From JBBQWS01 sp038210415 (GTDB lineage Bacteria > Actinomycetota > Actinomycetes > Prado026): a stretch of 18,620 bases of DNA. The position numbers and the translations under genes were made by a program. Position 1 is the stretch's first letter, and each line of letters opens with the position of its first letter. Positions 14,689 to 18,620 of this stretch are shown here, piece after piece. The notes under the pieces are model-generated. The model had not been told where the DNA came from, searched no databases, and was given only the letters and a program-made list of their open reading frames with translations. The stretch covers positions 1 through 18,620 of the forward strand of contig JBBQWS010000057.1 of the NCBI GenBank assembly GCA_038210415.1, written 5' to 3'.

Positions 14689-14710
14689 GGACCTATGCAG
14701 CGATAGGTCC
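14689..14710. promoter_or_regulatory. Perfect 22-bp inverted repeat in the WhiB promoter region
   Basis: GGACCTAT, a 6-base centre GCAGCG, and ATAGGTCC form an inverted repeat with perfect 8-bp arms. It ends 20 bases upstream of the WhiB start codon and overlaps the most likely core promoter (TAGGTC on the minus strand). An 8-bp palindrome ACGTACGT (14677-14684) lies between it and the gene. An operator is more likely than a terminator because no T-rich tail follows on either strand. Confidence 0.5.
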
Positions 14711-14845
14711 GAAAGGCCCAAAGGAATTCCACCCGAGATGACTATGTACGGGAGCCCCCCCTGTACCCCTATGCCCGTTTCGTCACAACAGCCCCAGCCT
14801 GTGATCACCGGGGGTGACCGGACTGGTTCGAACGGCCTATCCGCT

Positions 14846-14863
14846 GCGGCGCCCCTGCGCCGC
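14846..14863. promoter_or_regulatory. GC-rich inverted repeat just upstream of the PBP -10
   Basis: GCGGCGC, loop CCCT, GCGCCGC form a perfect 7-bp stem. The repeat ends one base before the TACTCT hexamer (14865-14870). If transcription starts at the ATG (14877), the repeat lies in the promoter spacer and would act as DNA, not as an RNA hairpin. Confidence 0.4.
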
Positions 14864-14864
14864 G

Positions 14865-14870
14865 TACTCT
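14865..14870 (+). promoter_or_regulatory. Candidate -10 element of the leaderless PBP promoter
   Basis: TACTCT ends 6 bases before the ATG at 14877. The GGCGGG between them is too close to serve as a normal ribosome binding site. Confidence 0.45.
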
Positions 14871-14876
14871 GGCGGG

Positions 14877-17264
14877 ATGTCACGCCCTCAACCGGTCGGG
14901 GCGCCCGCCGTGCTGATCAAGGTCGGGCTCTTCTTCTTGATCAGCGCAGTCTCCGGTGTCCTGGTGGCGGCGCTCGCGCTGCCCCTGGCGGGAGCCGCCG
15001 GGCTGGCCACCAAGGCCGCCGTGCAGCAGTTCGAGAACCTTCCCAGCCTCCTCAGCACACCTCCGTTGCCGCAGCAGACCAAGATCGTCACGGCCGACGG
15101 CAAGCTGATCGCCACGATCTACAGCGAGAACCGGATCAGCGTCCGACTTTCGGCCGTCGCCCCGATCATGCAGACGGCGATCGTCGCGATCGAGGACACC
15201 CGCTTCTACGAGCACCACGGGGTCGACACCCGTGGGCTGGCCCGGGCCCTGGTCACCAACGCCCAGGGCGGCAACGTGCAGGGCGGGTCGACGATCACCC
15301 AGCAGTACGTCAAGAACGTCCTGCTCCTGGCCGCGACGACCGACGCCGAGCGGTCCGCAGCGATCGGCCGCACGCTGCCGCGCAAGCTCCGCGAGATCCG
15401 GCTGGCCCTGGGGCTGGAAAAGATCTGGACCAAGCAGCAGATCCTCGAGGGCTACCTCAACAGCGTCTACTTCGGCGCCGGCGCGTACGGCATCCAGGCC
15501 GCCGCTCTCCGCTACTTCAACGTCCCGGCATCGAAGCTGACCCTCGCCCAGGCCGCCACCCTGGCCGGCATCGTGCAGTCGCCGGTGTCGTACGACCCGA
15601 CCCGCAACCCGAGGCTGTCGCAGAAGCGCCGCGACGTGGTGCTGCGCCGCATGTACGAGCTCGGCAAGGTCACCAGCCTCGAGATGGCCAGGGCCATGCA
15701 GATCCCGATGGCCACCGAGATCAAGAACGCCAAGCTCCCTCCGACCGGTTGCGCCTCTGCCGCTGCCCCCTACTTCTGCGACTACGTCCGCAAGATCGTC
15801 CGCACCGACCCGGTGTTCGGCAAGACGGCTGACGCCCGTACGGCGTTCTGGGCTCGTGGCGGGCTGACGATCCGCACAACCCTCGACTCCGTGGCCCAGG
15901 CGACGGCTCAGGCGGCGCTGGTCAAGAAGGTTCCGATGACCGACTCGCACGGCGCCGCGATCACAGTCGTGCAGCCGGGCACGGGCCAGATCCTCGTCAT
16001 GGCGCAGAACCGCCTGCTCCGGGCGCCGAAGTCCAAGGCCGAGATCGCGAGCTACTCCGAGTACAACTACAACCTCGACGCCGTCGTCAACGGCTCCCCC
16101 TACAACGGTGTCGGCAACCAGACCGGATCGACCTTCAAGCCTTTCGTCATCGCGGCCGCCCTCGAGCAGAAGATCCCCGTCAGCACCACGTTCAAGTCTC
16201 CCCAGACCTTCAAGATCACCCCCAAGAGCTCGTACATCGACTGCAACGGCGTCAACCGGGCCACGAACTACCTCGGCAGCAACACCGAGGGCGAGGCCGG
16301 AACGTTCAACATGCTCCAGGCCACCGCCAAGTCGGTGAACACGTACTTCTTGCAGCTCGAGGCCATGACCGGCCTGTGCCGCCCGGCCGAGATCGCCGCC
16401 TCGATGGGCGTGCGCACGGCGCAGGGCAAGCCCCTCGACCAGACCCCCGCGATGACCCTTGGCTCAAACCCCGTCGCGCCGCTTCGGATGGCCTCGGCGT
16501 ACGCCGCGTTCGCCGCTCACGGGAAGTACTGCCCACCGCGGGCGATCATCTCGATCACGGACAACCGCACCGGCAAGCCGGTGGCCACGCCGAACCCCGC
16601 CTGCACCCAGGTCCTCGATCCGAAGATCGCTGACGGCGTCGCCGCGATCCTCACCGGGGTGATGGCGCCGGGCGGCACCGGAGCCTCGCTCAACATCGGT
16701 CGCCCGGTCGCCGGGAAGACCGGGACGACGAACGGCAACGTCAACGTATGGTTCGTCGGCTTCACCCCCCAGCTCGCGGCTGCTGCCTGGGTGGGCGACC
16801 CCACCGGTTCGGGATACGGCAAGAAGCGCGAGATCCGCGACATCAGCATCGCCGGCACCTTCTACCGCCGAGGCTACGGCCTGAACCTGCCCGGACCGGT
16901 GTGGCAGACCGTGATGTCGTTCATGTCCGCCAAGCTGCCCATGGTGGGTTTCACCCCGGTCGACCCGAGCGTCATCAAGGGGTTCACCGTCAAGGTCCCC
17001 GACCTCACCGGACTGGATCCGCAGGCGGCGTTGGCGCTGCTGCAGAGCGTCGGGCTCACCGGCAAGTTGGCCCCCCAATCGGTACCTTCGGCGACCGTGC
17101 CCAAGGGCAGGGTCGCAGCTCAGGGCCTGCGTCCGGGCGCCAACGCGGTTTCCGGCCGCGAGATCCTGATCGTGCTGAGCAGCGGTCCCCCGGCCGTCAA
17201 GCCACCACCGCCCCCACCCGGCCCCACGTCGAGCCCGTCGGCGTCGATCAGCCCTACTCCGTAG
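14877..17264 (+). CDS. ponA2: Bifunctional class A penicillin-binding protein with PASTA domain
   Basis: This 795-residue peptidoglycan synthase matches Mtb PonA2 (about 810). A cytoplasmic tail and membrane helix (about 11-35) lead to a GT51 glycosyltransferase domain: EDTRFYEHHGVD with catalytic E106, GGSTITQQ (136-143), and RKLREIRLALGLEK. The transpeptidase domain has SxxK at S418-K421 (GSTFKPF), SVN (486-488) and KTGT (614-617). A single PASTA domain spans about 703-768, followed by a Pro/Ser-rich tail. Several outward-facing cysteines (C292, C301, C456, C501, C552, C576) could form disulfides. ATG 14877 is chosen because the membrane helix and TACTCT promoter fit; upstream codons cross the inverted repeat. 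It is divergent from the WhiB gene across a 207-bp control region, a conserved pairing. Confidence 0.96.
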   Translation: MSRPQPVGAPAVLIKVGLFFLISAVSGVLVAALALPLAGAAGLATKAAVQQFENLPSLLSTPPLPQQTKIVTADGKLIATIYSENRISVRLSAVAPIMQTAIVAIEDTRFYEHHGVDTRGLARALVTNAQGGNVQGGSTITQQYVKNVLLLAATTDAERSAAIGRTLPRKLREIRLALGLEKIWTKQQILEGYLNSVYFGAGAYGIQAAALRYFNVPASKLTLAQAATLAGIVQSPVSYDPTRNPRLSQKRRDVVLRRMYELGKVTSLEMARAMQIPMATEIKNAKLPPTGCASAAAPYFCDYVRKIVRTDPVFGKTADARTAFWARGGLTIRTTLDSVAQATAQAALVKKVPMTDSHGAAITVVQPGTGQILVMAQNRLLRAPKSKAEIASYSEYNYNLDAVVNGSPYNGVGNQTGSTFKPFVIAAALEQKIPVSTTFKSPQTFKITPKSSYIDCNGVNRATNYLGSNTEGEAGTFNMLQATAKSVNTYFLQLEAMTGLCRPAEIAASMGVRTAQGKPLDQTPAMTLGSNPVAPLRMASAYAAFAAHGKYCPPRAIISITDNRTGKPVATPNPACTQVLDPKIADGVAAILTGVMAPGGTGASLNIGRPVAGKTGTTNGNVNVWFVGFTPQLAAAAWVGDPTGSGYGKKREIRDISIAGTFYRRGYGLNLPGPVWQTVMSFMSAKLPMVGFTPVDPSVIKGFTVKVPDLTGLDPQAALALLQSVGLTGKLAPQSVPSATVPKGRVAAQGLRPGANAVSGREILIVLSSGPPAVKPPPPPPGPTSSPSASISPTP

Positions 17265-17285
17265 ACGCCTTCGGGAACGCGAGGT

Positions 17286-17747
17286 TCAGCCGAGGAGCCT
17301 GCGCACCTCAGCCGCCACGCGACCACCGTCGGCCCGGCCGGTGACCTGGGGAGTGACGAGCTTCATCACCGCGCCCATCGCCCGTGGTCCTTCGGCGCCT
17401 TCGGCTTTGGCCTGCGCGACCGCCGCGGCGATGATCGTGGCGAGCTCGTCGTCGCCGAGCGCGGCTGGCAGGTAGGTCTCGAGCACGACCAGCTCGTCCA
17501 GTTCACGCTCGGCGAGCTCAGGGCGGTTCGCCTCGGCATAGGCGATCGCCGACTCGCGTCGCTTCTTGGCCTCTCGGCCGAGCACCGTCAGCACATCCGC
17601 GTCAGTCAGTTCGCGCGACTGCTTGCCGGCGACCTCCTCGTTCGTGACAGCGGTCAGCGCCATCCGCAGGGTCGCCGTGCGGATCTCGTCGCGGGCCCGC
17701 ATCGCGGTGGTGAGATCGGTCCTGAGCTGCTCCTTGAGCGTGGTCAT
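17286..17747 (-). CDS. GatB/YqeY domain-containing protein
   Basis: The 153-residue protein begins MTTLKEQLRTDLTTAMRARDEIRTATLRM, the typical YqeY opening, and continues with an all-helical sequence. ELVVLETYLPAAL (83-95) and GAVMKLVTPQVTGRADGGRVAAEVRRLL at the end match the GatB/YqeY C-terminal fold, related to the tRNA-binding tail domain of GatB. Free-standing YqeY proteins lack the amidotransferase catalytic domains, and their role is not well defined. The ATG at 17747 is supported by the family start and by GATGCT ending 6 bases upstream on the minus strand. It converges with the PBP gene (21-bp gap) and is divergent from the metallophosphoesterase (52-bp gap). Confidence 0.92.
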   Translation of the reverse strand: MTTLKEQLRTDLTTAMRARDEIRTATLRMALTAVTNEEVAGKQSRELTDADVLTVLGREAKKRRESAIAYAEANRPELAERELDELVVLETYLPAALGDDELATIIAAAVAQAKAEGAEGPRAMGAVMKLVTPQVTGRADGGRVAAEVRRLLG

Positions 17748-17753
17748 GCCCCC

Positions 17754-17759
17754 AGCATC
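17754..17759 (-). promoter_or_regulatory. Candidate -10 element of the YqeY gene (leaderless)
   Basis: Minus-strand GATGCT (17759-17754) ends 6 bases before the ATG at 17747. It matches xAnnnT but lacks the leading T, so the call is weak by itself. Confidence 0.3.
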
Positions 17760-17787
17760 GCAGCCGAGGGCAACCCGGATCCCGTGG

Positions 17788-17793
17788 GACGAT
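17788..17793 (+). promoter_or_regulatory. Candidate -10 element of the metallophosphoesterase gene (leaderless)
   Basis: GACGAT ends 6 bases before the ATG at 17800. Its spacing repeats that of the other leaderless candidates, although it too lacks the leading T. Confidence 0.3.
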
Positions 17794-17799
17794 GGCGGG

Positions 17800-18620
17800 A
17801 TGCATCTGTTGTCCAAGGCGGCCCTCGGCCTCGTCGGCGCCGGCGCCGGCGGACTCGCGTACTCCGCGGGGTACGAGGTGCGGTCGTTCCGACTCCGCCG
17901 GGTCACCGTCCCGGTGCTTCCCCCCGGGCAGCCGCCGCTGACGATCCTCCAGGTCACCGACCTGCACATGACTCCGGGCCAGCACCGCAAGCAGCAGTGG
18001 GTACGTTCCTTGGCGGCGCTCCAGCCCGACTTGGTGCTCGACACGGGCGACAACCTTGCCCACCTCGAAGCCGTGCCTTCCGTCCTCCACGCGCTCGAGC
18101 CGCTGCTCGAGCTGCCCGGCGCGTTCGTGTTCGGTTCCAACGACTTCTTCGCGCCCGTGCCGAAAAACCCGGCTCGCTATCTCATGCCCGACGACTCCCG
18201 GCGCGGCACCGGCGAGGACCTGCCCTGGCGTGACCTGCGCGACGGAATGACCGCGGCCGGCTGGGCCGACCTCACCAACGCGCGCGGCCGGGTCGCCGCC
18301 GGGTCGCGCGAGATCGAGCTCGTCGGCGTCGACGACCCGCACGTCTGGCGGGACCGGTACGACGAGGTGGCCGGGCCGGGTGACGCGGAAGCCGACCTCT
18401 CGCTCGGGGTCGTCCACGCGCCCTACCACCGGGTCGTCGACCGGATGGCCGCCGACGGGTTGCCCCTCGTGCTGGCCGGGCACACCCACGGTGGTCAGCT
18501 GCGGGTCCCCTTCTACGGGGCGCTGGTGTCGAACTGCGACCTCGACCCGAAGCGGGCCCGCGGCCTGTCGCGGCACACCGACACGACCCTCCTGCACGTG
18601 TCCGCCGGTCTGGGCACGTC
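17800..18620 (+). CDS. Metallophosphoesterase (partial, runs off the right edge)
   Basis: The frame is open from ATG 17800 to the end of the window (273 codons). A short hydrophobic N-terminus (about 7-22) suggests a membrane anchor or signal. Calcineurin-like metal-binding motifs follow in order: VTDLHM (D54, H56), DTGDN (D81, D84), FGSNDFF (N114, D115; the usual GNHD is GSND here, as in actinobacterial relatives), VVHAPYHR, and AGHTHGGQ near the C-terminal side. This corresponds to Mtb Rv3683 (319 residues), so roughly 40-50 residues should lie beyond the edge. The substrate is unknown; YkuE-type enzymes of this group act on envelope lipids. Placement after a PBP gene is conserved. Confidence 0.93.
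   Translation, partial: MHLLSKAALGLVGAGAGGLAYSAGYEVRSFRLRRVTVPVLPPGQPPLTILQVTDLHMTPGQHRKQQWVRSLAALQPDLVLDTGDNLAHLEAVPSVLHALEPLLELPGAFVFGSNDFFAPVPKNPARYLMPDDSRRGTGEDLPWRDLRDGMTAAGWADLTNARGRVAAGSREIELVGVDDPHVWRDRYDEVAGPGDAEADLSLGVVHAPYHRVVDRMAADGLPLVLAGHTHGGQLRVPFYGALVSNCDLDPKRARGLSRHTDTTLLHVSAGLGT

Noticed and set aside
14742..14775. C-rich segment with repeated CTATG and GTAC motifs upstream of the PBP
   Set aside because: The arms are imperfect and the repeats too short to exceed chance.
14783..14804. TCACA...TGTGA inverted pair upstream of the PBP as a Crp site
   Set aside because: The half-sites are in the wrong order and too far apart (12 bases) for the TGTGA-N6-TCACA Crp operator.

Overview
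The window looks like chromosomal core DNA of a high-GC actinobacterium. Coding frames almost always end codons in G or C, GTG starts are common, and several protein families are actinobacterial trademarks: an Actinobacterial Crp, a WhiB protein, paired ArsA/Get3-like ATPases, MarP and a PASTA-bearing class A PBP. From memory, the gene order follows the conserved block Rv3667-Rv3683 of Mycobacterium tuberculosis (acs, holin-like protein, marP, NUDIX, TlpA-like, nth, crp, MBL hydrolase, RidA, DUF4177, two ArsA-like ATPases, whiB4, ponA2, metallophosphoesterase) and its Streptomyces counterpart around wblA. An RsiG-family gene suggests a sporulating or motile lineage. I cannot name the genus.

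Layout. Bases 1-560 hold the first codons of an outward-facing minus-strand gene and, divergently, a decayed LytS-type sensor kinase. Bases 604-4928 are a plus-strand run: acetyl-CoA synthetase, a small membrane protein, NhaA and a holin-like membrane protein. Bases 4935-8087 are a tight minus-strand operon, nth - TlpA-like lipoprotein - CoA-type NUDIX - marP, with every junction a 4-base stop/start overlap. Bases 8240-9517 carry an RsiG-like c-di-GMP-binding protein and then Crp on the plus strand. Bases 9514-10787 (minus) are a NUDIX-MBL pair, 10825-11463 a MerR-type regulator, and 11460-12073 (minus) a DUF4177-RidA pair. Bases 12183-14347 (plus) are two overlapping ArsA/Get3-like ATPases. 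After these come a WhiB protein (minus), the divergently transcribed bifunctional PBP, a YqeY/GatB-like protein (minus), and a metallophosphoesterase that runs off the right edge.

How the genes fit together. The common themes are envelope and redox homeostasis (MarP, PBP, TlpA-like thioredoxin fold, WhiB, NhaA), metabolite clean-up (two NUDIX proteins, RidA, MBL hydrolase) and nucleotide signalling (Crp for cAMP, the RsiG-like protein for c-di-GMP). Intergenic space is minimal. Two convergent gene pairs share a CTAG so that both stop codons overlap, and three more converge within 6-21 bp. Nearly every promoter-proximal gene has an xAnnnT hexamer ending 6-8 bases before its start codon, which suggests widespread leaderless transcription.

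I see no mobile element, CRISPR array, tRNA or rRNA, and no intergenic stretch longer than about 210 bases. No wholly new system stands out. The best leads are the RsiG-like protein with one intact and one degenerate c-di-GMP motif, the duplicated 21-bp promoter/start module before the DUF4177 gene, the asymmetric ATPase pair, and the palindromes upstream of the WhiB and RsiG-like genes.
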